A DNA stretch of 64,000 nucleotides from Kalaharituber pfeilii (GCA_015179045.1 WHUZ01000029.1:186001-250000), one strand, 5' to 3'. Counted from the stretch's first letter, positions 24,069 through 37,736 are shown. Notes: generated by a model not told the origin, from the letters alone. Translations and numbers: made by a program.

Positions 24069-26578
24069 ATGACTGGGTTTTATGCTCAGAATTCAGACAT
24101 CCCTCGTCTGGTAACGTCATCATCTGTTTTGCAAAACTCTCTCTCATCGCCTGGGCCCAGCTCGGCCCCAGCCGCTCTTCCGAGTGCAAGTACAAATGCT
24201 TCACGATTCGAACCGTCCTCGCTCCCTACATTCTTTGTATCAGACGGGACAATGGGGCTTTCAAAGAACGCGAGGGTCCGCCGGAAGAGCACAGCAGGAG
24301 TGGAGCAGGTGAAGCATCGACGCACCCGCTCTGGATGCTTCACATGCAGGACTAGGCGTGTCAAGGTAATGTAATCTTGCGGAGCCGGTGATCTCAACGC
24401 ATTCTACAACTTGGAAAAACTTTTGGAAATTTTGGCTAATAGCTGGCTCATACAGTGTGACGAGACACACCCAATATGTGAGAGTACGTTATCCATTCTG
24501 TGTTGCCCGCAGTCAAGCAGGTATCGTCGTACTGACAACTTCGCAGGATGTTTGAAGGGTGGGAGGGACTGTACTTACCCAGAAGTCGTTCCTACATCGA
24601 AGCCAACTTCTTCCAGGAAAAGAGAGAAACTCACACCCAGAGAAGGAAGCTCATCTTTGGACGAGCTTGAGGAGGAGGATCGAGGTTCTATTGGTCGAAA
24701 ACCTAAGGCTGCAAGTCATGATGCTCAGCATTTTCAATCCACTACCTTGTCTCATGGTGAGGCGTTTAGAAGGGACTCGTGGCCGACGCCAGGAGACGGG
24801 AGTCTGCAGCTATCACTGAGTCGAAAAACCTCCACATACGAGCTCATGCCATCTCCACAAACTGGCGGAAACCTCAGTTTTGCTGAAGCGCTCGCTCAAA
24901 TTGTGTCACCACATTCTCTAGAAATAAGCAAAGCTCAACTAAACCTTCTATTTGGAGCCCGTCTAGAAAAGTTGCCGCAAGACCTTCGATTTTATATGGA
25001 GTATCATCTTGAGAATCTTACTTTTCATCACTACCTCTTCAAAGCAGATAACGGCCACTTTCTGAAGACTAATTTCATAGATTATGCGTTCAACCATGAA
25101 CCATTATTATATGCCACCGTGGCATTTTCCTCCTTCCACTATACTGTGCAAAATAAAACAGGAGTATTTCACACCTTTTTGGAATATTATCATAAGGCAG
25201 TTAGCTTGCTCAGAGCTTCACTCTCACAACCTCATACAATGGCTACACTATTAACAATATTGCAACTTGCAAGCTACGAGGTAACCACATTCCAACTAGC
25301 CTCATACATGTTTCAAACGTTAACATAAACGCAGGAATACATGGGAGACTGGGGAAACCTCATGCAGCATAGGAATGCTGCTACAGAAATCATATCGTAT
25401 CTCTACACCCCAGAAACTATGGCGCAAACTCCGGAAAGACGATTTGTATATGGATGGTTAGGGAGATTCGATATTTTTGCTGCAATGATGGCTGGTCACA
25501 GTGCGACGCTGGATCGGGCATGGAGTGCAGTAAACCGAGATTATAAACAATTGGAAGTCATACAGAACCCGGGAAACATTGTCAAGAAAGTGGAATTCGC
25601 TGCAGCATCCCTACGTGACCTGGCCATGGAAGCGTCAATCCTCGTCGCAAAACGAACTGCAGGGTTACCTGAAATAGAATTCGAGAAGGAATCCACCATC
25701 TTACGGTCGCTCTTCAACCAATGGTGGACTGATCTCGATCCAGAGATACTTGAGGGTGCTGAGGAGGTCCCTGCTTTTACAATAAACCCAGAAGACGAGC
25801 CATTTCTTCCAGCTAAAGTCTACACAGGGACTCGATCTGCAGTTAATTATATGCTTCTTGACTACTACGGGCTAAAAATGCTCATGAATCAACAACTTGC
25901 ATTAGCCTCAGAAATTGGGATTGTTGACTCCGACCTTAACAAGCTGGCCATAACTTGTTGCAAAATCATTGCTGCCATTCAAGTTCCAGGCTCGCCACCG
26001 GCCGCCCTACTCCCTACACATGCGCAGCTCGCGCTAATAGCATTATGGCTGCCACCCACTCCCGTTTATCGTCAATGGATACGAAAACAACTTGCAAAGA
26101 TGGAACAACTGGGGTATGTGAAGGTTCTATGACTTGAGCCCTTTATGATATGAATCAAACAACTGATATCACTCTTATTAGATATATTTTTCCACGTGCG
26201 TTTCGTCTGAAAATAGCAGAACTGTGGAACGACAGCGATATCCTGAAATCGTGGAGCGTACCTTCCGATAATGCCACAGGTATTATGATTCGACAGCTTG
26301 TCGATGTTCGTGCGGATGAACTTCCAAAGCCAAATGATCCGGCAAGAGAACACATTCAGGAAATGCGAGCTCTGCTGTCAAACCTCAAACTTGATAGTGG
26401 TCCTGGTGGATCCGGCTCCCCAACCACTGTGATATCTTCCACATTGGGCTCACAAGAAACACACCTACAATCAATATTCGAACAGGCGTCTATGAATCCT
26501 CCGCAATTCGATACAAGCCAAGTGGACTTTTCTCTAGGAGTTCCCTACGGTCAAACGTCTGGTCAAATGTTCATATAG
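24069..26578 (+). CDS. Zn2Cys6 fungal transcription factor, 5 exons
   Basis: The predicted protein has 744 aa. Exons are 24069-24365, 24456-24483, 24547-25280, 25335-26113 and 26182-26578 (2235 nt in frame). The binuclear zinc cluster comprises Cys90, 93, 100, 107, 110 and 117 (C-x2-C-x6-C-x6-C-x2-C-x6-C), with HRRTRSGCFTCRTRRVK ahead and GGRDCTYPE after it. Two introns cut this cluster, one directly before Cys100 and one between Cys107 and Cys110, so the middle exon is only 28 nt. A Ser/charged linker follows. The large regulatory domain includes YAFNHEPLLYATVAFSSFHY, LLTILQLASYE, RFVYGWLGRFDIFAAMMAG and PTHAQLALIALWLPPTP, like the fungal-specific domain of C6 regulators. The target genes are unknown and no metabolic cluster surrounds it. 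A nuclear DNA-binding role is expected from the family. Confidence 0.92.
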
Positions 26579-29500
26579 CTGGTCCGCTGGGCTGGAATAA
26601 CAAAAGCCTGTCTTCGCTGTATGATGCCCATTTTGAGCCCATCTAATGGGTATCCAATCTTTTCATTCTTGCATACTGTTATTTTAGTTTTAGCCTCTTG
26701 TGTTTATGTAAATTTGGTCTAAAAATCCCCTTTCCTGGTTTTCATTAAGCTAATTCACAATTTCTTCATGGTTTGGGACACTCTCAATGTTTTTCCTTTG
26801 TCCTTTTCTTTTTGTCTGTAAGGGTTTACTTTCTCCGCCGCTGATAAATATGGTGCCTGGTGCTAGTGCGATCCTCTTCCCCATTGATGGGCGTTTTACT
26901 TGGACTTGTTTCGATTTTGGCTTTGATTCATAATGTGAAGCCGATACCAATTCTTTATTTGCATTGTTACTGATAGCGTATACTCGATTAGTTGTGGAGT
27001 TCACATTATCTCCCTACATTGCATCGTGTCAGCTGACCTATGAATAGTCAGAAGCACAGACTTTATTTAATATTGTTATTATCTACGGCAGCAGCAACCT
27101 AGATAGCATTGGTACATATTGGGCGTTTTTTCTGAGGGGGAAATGGCAAAAATCTTGATATAATCTAAGGTTAAAATTTGACCCACTAAAGTTTTATTTC
27201 TGCTCAGGGTGCTTCAGGGTCAGAGATATTGGATAGCACTATGAATTTCTGTAGCATTGAGACTGCCATGGCTGAAAGATTTGAAGGTTGTACAAGAACG
27301 TGGAGGCGTACGGGGTATGGGGTCTACGCCTCTATATCTGCATGCATGCTTTCTAATTCTTATTTCCATGGATAGTGCAGGGGGATTCGACAAAACATAT
27401 AGTAATTTTGATCACTTCGAAATTTTATAATCTAGTTGGCTGAAATTAGCTTATCAATGCTACATGTTCACAAGACTACAATGTGCATAGTGTCATTTGC
27501 CTTGAGATCAATTCTGAAGGCAGGTGCGAACTTCAATTCTTGTATTTCGTATAATTTAAATGCCTAGGGCATTGGGCGATTTAGAAAGCCACATGCATAC
27601 AATGTACACCAAAGTTTTGCGAAAAGCAAATCATGGCTGGGGAATCTCGCCTTGTCCAGGCTCCATGGAGGGGAGGAATTACCCGCTTTCGACGAGCTGA
27701 AGCAGAATGACTGTCACAAAGGAAGGGGTGGCCTGCAGCGGGCAACGGCAACAAGCATGCATTATAATTATTATGTGCGTACGTACTAATATTTATGATT
27801 ATTATTAGTCTGGCTCGGGATTATTATCATAATTATTACTATGGTGACAACTATATGAGGTGGTGGGTGATCTCGTACTTTGCTATGTGCTTAAGGAATG
27901 ATAACGTCGTACCCAAGTATCTGGATCGGAAGAGCGGGAGGGTAAGCCGAACGGTGAAACTGGTGACTAAGCGGACACCACAGGTAACTAAATTTATGTG
28001 AATAAATTTTATTTAACTCAGGAACTCCACTTAAGAAAATTGCACAAGCAGGCCGTGACAGTGGGTCCTGTGTTCACCGTTCAAACTTTTCAAGGATAGG
28101 CGATTTGGCACTCTGAAAACGCAGTACAGGATCATATTCTACTACTCAAAGCACAGCTTGGGAGGAACCACTATATATCGAGCTACCACTATAGACCTCT
28201 AGGGTTTGCTATGCCGTCGCATTCGTGTATTGCACATTGGGAGAACGCCCCTCATAGCTTAATACCAGATTCCTGGTCCACAGCATCACTTGTCTGACGA
28301 AATTTGGTTAAATTAACGGTGCACAAATGTTACTCACCCAGGCTGGGGTTGGGTAATATTAGGAGCCTAGGATTCTCTGCATAGACTAGTTATAATGAAG
28401 AATAACTAACTTCATACGCTCTATGGACAGTTTTGCAAATTCATGCCATCAAAGTACTTTGGAATATTTAGAATATTGGTTCTTGAGGCAGATCTGCGAT
28501 CGACGGTCACAAGAACCAGGTCCTACCGGGTGGGTTAGCATCCATCAACGCATCACTTGATAGCCTGAGAGCAGCAACTCCGGATGGCATGATACCACAC
28601 TCTTTCCAATTGTTGCACTCAAGGCCCAGAAACTCATCCTGGCCACAAACCAGGGGTAAATTGAGCGTTCTATCCTCATTTGATGGCAGGCTTTGCTTGC
28701 TTCTCACGCACAAATCTTAGATTAGCCTGCAATAACATACCCTTTTAACCATCTGCGAGTATCCTGGCAATTCCCCTCCTCTCACGTACCAAAGTTTGAC
28801 ATGTTGAACAGCTTGCCGGGGCTAGTAGACAGCATTGTACCATATTGCCACGAACATCCATACCTACTTGACTCCACTCTATATCCTTGCAGGCCTTTCA
28901 TTCAGCTCGCAACAAGTTGTTAGAACACCCAGAATCGCAAGTCTCGTGGCCTCCCCGCAGCCTCATGACCAACAACACATTGGCTGTGCCATGGAAAAAG
29001 CAGCAGTGAAAATGTACAGATCCTACACAGATAAATAATACATTACACTGCATAGGCCTTCATCATTCTAATGCAAGGCATTCTTGGGGAGAATGTACAT
29101 AACATTGTTAAAGCATTTAACAGCAGTAGACTGGTCGCATGTGATATTGGACGGAATTAATTTCATATGCAAACGACCAGCAGCAAGTTTTATGTGTTAA
29201 CAAATTCAACGTGAAAAGCTAGATACAACTTAGGCCATGAAGCCTTCTCGTTGATTATGATTGTTATGAGAAAAATTTTAGAACTTTCTCCTCGAAAAGA
29301 CTCTTCTTAGACACTACGTTTTGCTAATCGCACACCCATTGGGTTCCTTGTTCTAAGGAATGGGAATACTCCGGCACTATACATCGCTCTGCGAATGACT
29401 CTTGACTGAATTGTGTTGGCTACGACCCACAGCAGCTATTGATCGAGGACAGTACTCCGTGATTAGGGAGGTATATGTGTCGAGGTTGAATTTCAAGGAC

Positions 29501-32500
29501 ATGATCCTGCTCCGGGAGAAAAATTGGATTAGATGTTATGAGGTTCTCTATTGGTCATTCAGGATGGCACAAACATGCTCTCTTTAATAAATTAACTAAC
29601 AAAGGAGGAGGAACCAACTGAAATGCACAGCATTGATAGCCATCTGCTTGTTAAAATCAAACTTTGGGTATCCTGGACACCTACTGAATCAGCAGTCCTC
29701 CCCGGATCGCAGCAAGGGATTCAAAAGTCATATGGCACCCAGCTATTCAGGGTGGATCTGAGGATCCTTCAGGAACAGTAAATAATGAATGCCAAATATG
29801 AAACTGTTTGTAGCAGTTAGGTGGTGGATACGTTAATTTTCACTAGGCTGGATTTTGTGAGTTTTACGGTCTGTAAACGCAACCAACCATAACCTTCGTT
29901 TTCTTCAGTTTCCCAATGTAGAATTAGAACAACCTGAAAATGGCCGCAACTGCTTCGTGATTCTATGCTTCCAGGAACCTTGGTTCCCTGGTTTGGAAAA
30001 GCTATACACAACTGCTTGTTTCCAGCGGTGGAAAAATTAATGCTTGGAACATGCACATCGCAGACCGGATAACACAGTATATCCGTCCGATGCAAGCTTC
30101 CACAGCGGTGAGGATGAAAGCGAACGGAACCAGGAAGTTTATCAGACCGGCTTACAAAGGAACGGTATCCGATGCATCAGATAACCCATAGGGAGACCGT
30201 TCGTAGTACCATAGGCTACGGAGAAGACAAACTATGCTTGAAAGATATGCCGTCGCATCTGTGTCATTGGATGGGGATGCCAAGCTATATGTCCCATAAC
30301 CATCCATGTGGGGAATTAGAGAACTTCCTGGAGATTTGGGGGCATGGCCAGGCCTTGGGGGATCTGCTGACTAGGATTGCCAGTGAAAGGGGAATGCTTC
30401 AATATACTATGCATGGATTGACCAATTGCGCTTCAAGCAGTACTTGGATCCCCCATGAAAGTTCTTGCACGTTGCATAATCCCCTTATTGGCCGTTCTTT
30501 CACAGTAGCACTAAATCGTCATCTGCTTTTGAGAAGCATGCAACGTTCAAATAACTAGAGGGGAGTCAAGAAGTATGCAAATAAAACTCGTGTTCTAGAA
30601 CGTGACGCACGTGGGCAGTGTTCGGCCCAGAGTGCTGGGGAAGCTGACTTTATGTTTTTGATCGGAAGCAGTCAAGCACAGATATAATGCTCGAGAAGAA
30701 GCTCCACTAGAGGTCCGCTTGATTTTCCCCTGTTTCTCTGGCGCCGTTACTGGGTTTCGATCCGAAAATTGGAAAGCAACGCGTCCTAATTAGGCATGGG
30801 AATGAGCAAACCAATTAACAAGGGTTACATAATGTGGGGCCTGCTCGTATCAAGAGCATACCTTCGGAGATACGCAGTCGAGGTTCAATTTTCTTAATTT
30901 GATGATGCGATAGCACGGTCATTGAACATGAAGGTTACGTGTGCCTTGCTTTTGAATGCGATTTTCTTGACACGCTACGTCGATCCTAGGATGCTACCTT
31001 GTCCGGTAACTGATCGGTACCTGTAAGTGCTGTTGTTGTGGAGTATATACCCGGGTCCGAAGGGGGGGCCCTGCCTATCCCGGCGCTATTGCACGTGGTC
31101 ACTTAGCTTTGTTTCATCAATTAATATAAGCGGAGTCGGCCGTTCTCTTGGTGTTCCATGGCCAATTGAGCGTGCGCAAGGATGTCATTGTACCGACTCA
31201 GAGGATTAAACATTGTTATGTGTACTCCTATATCTGTTTAAATATACAGGTTTTTTTGCTTAGGAGGGCAAGTAATCTTCAGAGCGCAGCTGTACCAAGT
31301 AAGGAAAATCTAAACGAAGCTAATGTAAGCATAGCCGTTCGGAAACCGCGTTTGAATTCATTTGTGAACTCCATATTTCTTCAGGGCGGGAGAGTGGGCC
31401 ATGTAAACAAGCTTTGTATATTACCGAGAGTTTATTGACCTGCTAATTCGTACAACAGCGTTGATAGCAGAAGTAATCAGAATAACTATACTGATTGTCC
31501 TGATTGCTTTGATGATCATAGGTGCAATGCGAAAGTTTGTTATGCATAGACATGAATGCAAGTCGGACAAAGTGGGGACAAATCAGCCAGAGTGGTGGGT
31601 GGGTCTGTACTAAAACTTCAGCAAGCATAGATTTTCCATGTGGAGATGTCAGTGCATCTATCCAACCAGACTTGCAGTCCTTTTTCAGTAGCCTCATAAC
31701 CACTTTCTCAGTATACATCCTGATCTTGTGACTCCGATTTCTCCAGGTGAGATCGGAAAGAATAGTCCTGTGAGAAAGGAGATCTGAACGATTACGGGCT
31801 AAAAGGTCTCCATTTTCTGCACAATGCACTGCGGGTAAGTCATCCTAAGTATTTACTCACCTTTCTTGCTTTGTTCGGCGATTTGGAAAGCCTTGTTCCA
31901 AATCCTTCATTATGCAGCATGCCGCTAAATTATGACGCTGGACCCAACCGGCAGTCCGTGCTGGTTCTAGCTACTCCTTTCCAACGACGACCGGCGGCGG
32001 ACGGGGATGCGTGCAGTCCAGTTCGACCCATAACGTTACGTATGGAGCACAATGGCGGAATATCAATTGGACGGCCACTGATGAGGGCGGTGGTAATTAC
32101 TAGTCTATTTTCGTTAACTCTTTGCATGGGATTTAGAACACAATGGCTCATGACAGAACTGACTCGAGTTCACGCAGCAATATGGAGTCAGTGGACTACC
32201 TTTCACTTTATGTCACATGGATGGCGCACGACAATCGACCCACTCTGATGGAGGTAGTGTGCCAAGTTAAGTCGCATTTTGTGTTAAGATGACTTGATCT
32301 TTTTAGAAATTCCAAGAAGAAATCCCAGAGGCGCTGGATGGAGAGCAAGCGCAGGAAGGCAAAAAACAACTCTAGCTGTTCTTGGATAAAAATTCTCATC
32401 GCACGAGCTGGGGCATGGTATGTCACACTCGTCACCTAGTAGTAGAGTATTCATATGCACAGTCCCACGGTGTTATGCATACCCAGTGGTATGCATGAAT

Positions 32501-32518
32501 AAGGTTGACACTAAACCT
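26579..32518. other. Gene-poor region, about 6 kb
   Basis: The first few hundred bases are 3' sequence of the Zn2Cys6 gene. I see no recognisable gene. The 128-aa frame at 30172-30558 (+) shows no motif I can place. A tRNA-3'-end-like segment at 30739-30763 is treated as a finding, not a feature. Confidence 0.45.
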
Positions 32519-32531
32519 ACTTAAGCCGGGG

Positions 32532-32586
32532 TTTTTTTTTGTGTGTGTCACGTGATCCCGCGCGCAGCTGCTCGCCAAGGCAGGGC
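32532..32586 (-). mobile_element. Short poly(A) retroposon, copy B
   Basis: Read on the minus strand, a body of about 46 bp begins GCCCTGCCTTGGCGAGCAG and ends in an ACACAC stretch followed by about nine A. Direct repeats of 14 bp flank it: ACTTAAGCCGGGGT (32519-32532) and ACTTAAGCCAGGGT (32587-32600), 13 of 14 identical. Body, A-tail and target duplication match the copy at 33738. Confidence 0.7.
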
Positions 32587-33733
32587 ACTTAAGCCAGGGT
32601 AACAATTCCTGTTTTGAGTTGGCGGCCCGCAGGACCCAGCAAAATGGAAGGAAGATGGGAGGGGGGAATGCTTGTAAGAGTTTACGCCTCAGTGTTTCTA
32701 TCACCTTGTTCCGGTTGGTTGGATCATGGAAGTCGGTGAAGCACGGTACCTGCAGCTGAACTTAGAACCGCAAATCGGTCTCGGAGCAAAAGCAGAAGCC
32801 GAGTGTTAGGGGTCATGGGACCTGATGGTCAATACTGATCATGTGGATTGTGAGTTAAAAGATGCGGGGTTCTTACGGGATTAGGTGTGAAGTGCTAAGT
32901 ACCGATGCTTGCAGTTCAAAGCAAGCTTCTCTATAAGTTTTCAATTTAGAGGGCAGCAAGCTTAAGCTTGTTCGGGTTGTACAGAGAAGTTAATATAAAC
33001 AAGCATTTTATAAGGAAAGCCACAAAGGTTTTATAATAAAAGTTTGATACAAGTCCACTGCAGTAAAAGGATCCTAAGACAATTCTCCCCTATACCATTT
33101 GAGTACAGCACCAGCGTGTTGTGATTTGGCTGGTTTTGGGAGTAGGGTAATCGCGGGAGGCGAAAACGCGTACAGGAGTTATTAAGGCCCTGGAGGAAGC
33201 CAAGCCAAACAAACTTCATGTTTAGAGGGAAGACGAAACTATCAACCAGACATCTAGCTATGGCACCTAAATGGTTGAAGTTGGCGCTTTGCACGGCGGT
33301 ATGAAAAGGCATAGGTACAGAGAGGGGTATATATAATTGTTTGAATTGAGACGGTACATACATATGCATGCATGTATGCGTACAGGGACTCAAGTTGCAA
33401 ATAAACAAGGTCCAAATAGTGACGATAATTGGAGGCGTCGACGGATCCAGACGAGCAAGTCTAGGAGGTGTACATATATCCTAATGCCTGTTTTGTGTTC
33501 TGGGGCCAGATAAGCGGCAGCAAGGCATGTGCAGATTATTTAGCGTTATCCCCTTCGAACTCTAACCCTGAACAGGCATATTATAAGTACCCCAGCTGTT
33601 GGTGATGCTGTTACATCAAATTTGCTGAAAGGAGTACTTTATGTCTGTGCCACGTTCTGCGTATTTATTGTATTCTACAGATAAACCTGTTATATTGGAT
33701 AGGCTCCGGCCGGGAAATCTTACAGGTTATCCA

Positions 33734-33737
<4 letters not shown>

Positions 33738-33776
<39 letters not shown>

Positions 33777-33811
33777 ATAACCCCGCTTGCAGCGCCAAGC
33801 CATGGCAGGGT
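33738..33811 (-). mobile_element. Short poly(A) retroposon, copy A
   Basis: Read on the minus strand, the 42-bp body begins ACCCTGCCATGGCTTGGCG, contains GCAAGCGGGGTTATGTGA and runs into 32 A. Perfect 14-bp direct repeats AGGTTATCCAGTAT flank it (33724-33737 and 33812-33825). An A-tail plus a target duplication of this length is the signature of LINE-type retroposition. No open frame is present, so it is non-autonomous. Confidence 0.75.
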
Positions 33812-33825
33812 AGGTTATCCAGTAT

Positions 33826-36373
33826 GACAGGTTGGAGTGCAGAGATCAATTTTCGAGGTAAATACATGCAATAACAGATACCTACATGAATAAGAGACCA
33901 TACGGGAGGAAAATACGAGGTTATAGAGGCCTGTTTCAAGAGACACTTCAAGCTCAACAATGTCATATACTTTTCAAGCTGCAGAAGGCAAGTGCTTCTT
34001 ATTCGTCCTTCTGTGCTGTACTTCCTGTTGCTGATCAAACCACTTAATTGTGAACAATGAATAATTTGCTTCATGGAGTGAGACTGGCTCTGGTTCCTCG
34101 AGTTGAATCTTCTTCAAGTTCATCCTGATCCATTGGGTCTATGTCATCTGGGTCTGCCAGTTCTGGGTGATAGGTATCTGTTAAATGATAGGCATGCCAT
34201 AGTAGTCCTCTCAACTACATGACTAGGATAAATGACCCTGTCTGTTTGCCGAATTGGTATACGGAAATGAAATTTCTATTACTAAGCATAATGGTCCTTG
34301 CACTATCCAATATGAGAGACCCAGTTACGGGAAACTGGCCGGCGAAATTGTTATCCATCCCAATCAATGAAAATATCCAATAATCCCACAGACCCAAATT
34401 CAGGCCGGCAAAGTTTATGCAATATGACAGGTTGCAGCTGTATGGAGTGCAACATGGGCTGCGGTAAGTTTGCTCATGTGCTAGGCTATACTATATATTA
34501 TATTATAGCTATAGTTCTTGCCTGTTATGCCGTGCGCATTATCATTACATTTACAAAATATCTCAAGAACTGCAGGGGCGAGAGTCATAATAATGTCATT
34601 ATTGAGCCTACAGTAGATCTACATGTACATGCATGTACCTTACATGTCAAGTAATCAATATATATAATCCTAACTTAGGGGCTAGGCTCAGACTTATTTT
34701 ATAAGCAATAATACGTAGTTTATATAATGTAACCAAACGGCAAGTGTCGTGTACATATGCATGTTTGTCTTACCCAAGTTTGTGTATGCTCTCTATCTAA
34801 GAATTGCATAATTATAATCAAACGGTGTGTAATAAAGTACTACCCGTACAAGGAGCTTGGCGTGAGGCTAGCTTGTACGCGACCTATAATACATAATATG
34901 TAGGGTAAATAGATATATACAAGTATGTATTATAGCTATGGGCTACGAGTCGTCTCTTAAAAGTGAACCAGCACCAGGGCTTCGGGCAACGAGAGTAGCA
35001 CGTTACATGCTTTAGGAAGCAGTTTATATTTGCTACCAGGGTTCTGCCAAACACTCTGGTACCGGTATACCCCATATAGCTACTACACAAGTATACTGTA
35101 CATCTGTGGCCACAATGGGCCATCTTGAACCTTGCACATTCCCTTTGCGAAAATTAACTTACGAATGCAAAGGCTTCAGAACATCGTTCGCCGTTCCCTT
35201 GATACTTGTCTCATGCCACCTCGATACCCGATTTGCAAAATGGAACTTCTATCGAAATGCAAGTTTTCATCGACCAATAATACTTGTAACTTAATGTTCA
35301 AACTTGAACATCATAAAATCCCTTTTCCACGTTTCATTTTTCTGAGGCTTGTCCGCAGGGACGCTGTGCCTAATAACCGAATTTCTGCGATTAGAAAAAT
35401 TAGAAAAAAAAAAACTTTAAATGAGTACCTTATAATATTTAAATATATAATTTACCCCGGGACTAGCATCAGATCTTGTATACATGCAAGGGATCAGCTT
35501 AATTGCCGCGGGAGTAGAGGTCAATTAACGTGATCAGCTTTATGTAGTGGATATTGTTCTCGGTTGCAAATCAGTAAGATTGCAAATGGGTAATGCTACA
35601 AATGATTACCTCACTGACATAGTAATCAATTCAGCAGCGAGCTCGAAGACCGAAAAAAAAAAGGCTATCATCCAAGTATCGAAACATATTGCCTAAACAC
35701 CTGAAAAAATCAAGAACTTTTTCTCAATAACAATTTTTCTTCTAGAATTACCTATGTTTGCATTTAATTTGTTGTGCAGTTCCTTACACATCAAAATCTG
35801 GAGGAAATTTCGGGATAACCTACATTCATTGGTGACCTGAATTGGCCTGAAAGCCCTAGTGGTTTCAAAGATTGTCGATGCGGATTCACTTTCCAATCCT
35901 GGGACGATCGAAGAAGGTCATGACTTCAGGGTAAGAGAACAGAATGTAACGAGTGGACATCGGTAGGAGGAATACCAAGTCTAAATGCCATCGTGCACAA
36001 CGTCAACGCTAGCATGGAGGCATACAGACAATCACCGGATACATTGAGTCACGTTTATTTGTTGCGATCTCTAAGCTTAGTTTGCATAGGTAAGTTCACA
36101 ATCTACTCAAGTTGAGCTTCGGCAGATTGAGTAACCCGCGCTATTCACAGCAGCCAAGCTCAATGGATATATTTCCTAATAATGGTCTCATGAATCGATA
36201 ATCGTATAAATAGTGACGATCAGGATTAGGCTGCGCCCAAAGCTTATGCCCAATGATATAGATATATAGTGTCAGGGTCTACCCGCGAATGGGATATCCG
36301 CCCATACTGACTTGTAAAGCTGCTAGTGACAATTTGGCCTAATCAACCGATAGCTACTAGTGCAACCAGACTA
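33826..36373. other. Gene-poor AT-rich region
   Basis: No gene is supported. The 133-aa frame at 35132-35533 (+) lacks recognisable motifs. Short runs of A occur at about 35405 and 35652. Confidence 0.45.
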
Positions 36374-36584
36374 GGGCTCATGCATATTATGCGATATGCA
36401 GTATTTGGGCATGAGACTAGTCTAAATTTCATGGTAGAAGTGTCCAAAGTTTATTACATAAAAGCCATTCAGGCAGCTGACATATGAATTTGGGTCTCTT
36501 CAACTTGAATACCAGTCTAATATCATAGTATCAATGCATCAGAAAGTACTACTATTCTAATAGATTCTGCATGCTATTTCAGAG

Positions 36585-36860
36585 GCTGGCTATTCGAGAG
36601 GCTGCTCTGGTGGCTGCTTAATGCCGATGATAATCATTAGAACAATATAGGGGAGAGCCTCTAAAACAGCCTCTCGAACAGCTTCTCATCCCTAGCAGCT
36701 TTCAGAGCAGCCTTTCATCCTGTGCAGCCTCCGGAGTAGTCTCTCATTCCGAGCAACCTCCGGAGCGGCCTCTTATCTCGAGCACTGGCAGCCTCTAGTA
36801 GTAGCCTCTCATCCCGAGCAGCTTCCAGAGTAACCGTGTAGCCTCTGGAGCAACCTCTCA
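36585..36860. repeat. Degenerate minisatellite, unit about 29 bp
   Basis: Imperfect repeats of the type GCAGCCTCCGGAG...CTCTCATCCCGA run head to tail inside the foldback element. Units vary in length and sequence. Confidence 0.75.
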
Positions 36861-36989
36861 AATAGCCAGCCCCTGAAATAGCATGTCAACAGCCTCTGAA
36901 ACAACTCTGAAATGGCTTTCAGAACAGTCTTGGAATCTCCAAATCTATTAGAATATTAGTACTCTCTGATACTCTAATTCTTCTTTGTT

Positions 36990-37033
36990 TAGATTGCATA
37001 ACCCCGCTTACAGCTATTCGCCATAGCAGGACA
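36990..37033 (-). mobile_element. Short retroposon, copy D, nested in the foldback arm
   Basis: On the minus strand this reads CCTGCTATGGCGAATAGC and then GTAAGCGGGGTTATGCAATC, matching the body of the copy at 33738. The other arm of the foldback element lacks this block at the equivalent place, so it is an insertion. The A-tail is decayed and target duplications are not clear. Confidence 0.55.
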
Positions 37034-37339
37034 TACTTAGGTACTGGCTATGGGGTATTGAAGAGACCCAAGTTCATTATGTCAGCTGTCCGAATAGCTT
37101 TTACATAATAAACTTTGGGCACTTCTACCATGAAATTTAGACAAGTCTCATGCCAAATACTGCATATCGCATAATATGCGTGAGCCCCCTGTCCGAATAC
37201 TTATTTTACTAACTAGTACAGTCTGGTAATGAAACATGGTTTGGGCACGGATGTGTATCACAAATAACGCCAGAGCAGTAAGACAGTGCCTCGGGATTGG
37301 ACCGGAGTGTTCGGAGAAACAGCCACACCTCAGAGAAAC

Positions 37340-37480
37340 AGTCACGACCGGATTTATGGCCACGCCGGGGCTATGGAGATAGCTATAGCCTCACTGGAGT
37401 TATGGGAATAGCTACTCCGTATAGCCGCACCGGAGCTATGGGGATAGCTATAGGCGGAGTTACGTGGACTGCCAAGCTGC
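37340..37480. repeat. Degenerate minisatellite, unit about 33 bp
   Basis: Imperfect repeats centred on GGAGCTATGGGGATAGCTATAG occur about three to four times, with internal AGCTAT inverted symmetry (TATAGCTATC/GATAGCTATA). Confidence 0.7.
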
Positions 37481-37681
37481 TGGAGGTCTGTTAAGGTAGC
37501 ATAGATACTTGATAGCTAATACAAGATACAGTAGGCACGCATAGTTGACTATAAGGGCTAGCATGAGCTGCCCTCCCGAAGGTTAAGCACCAAGCATTGT
37601 CCTAAGTTACACCCTCTATTCACTACATCATAGAAACCATAACATATAGTACATACCAAGGACAGACTCTTATCGTTTATG

Positions 37682-37684
<3 letters not shown>

Positions 37685-37736
<52 letters not shown>

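Larger units (their letters stand above)
36374..37187. mobile_element. Large foldback element with about 130-bp terminal inverted repeats
   Basis: The arm at about 36374-36503 is the inverted copy of about 37059-37187; for example GCATATTATGCGATATGCAG on the left faces CTGCATATCGCATAATATGC on the right. Similarity resumes further in (about 36534-36566 with 36941-36975). The interior has no transposase but a degenerate minisatellite. The right edge is followed by CCTGTCCGAATAC (37188-37219 region), which matches the ends of the foldback MITE at 61679, so the two may be relatives. Confidence 0.75.
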
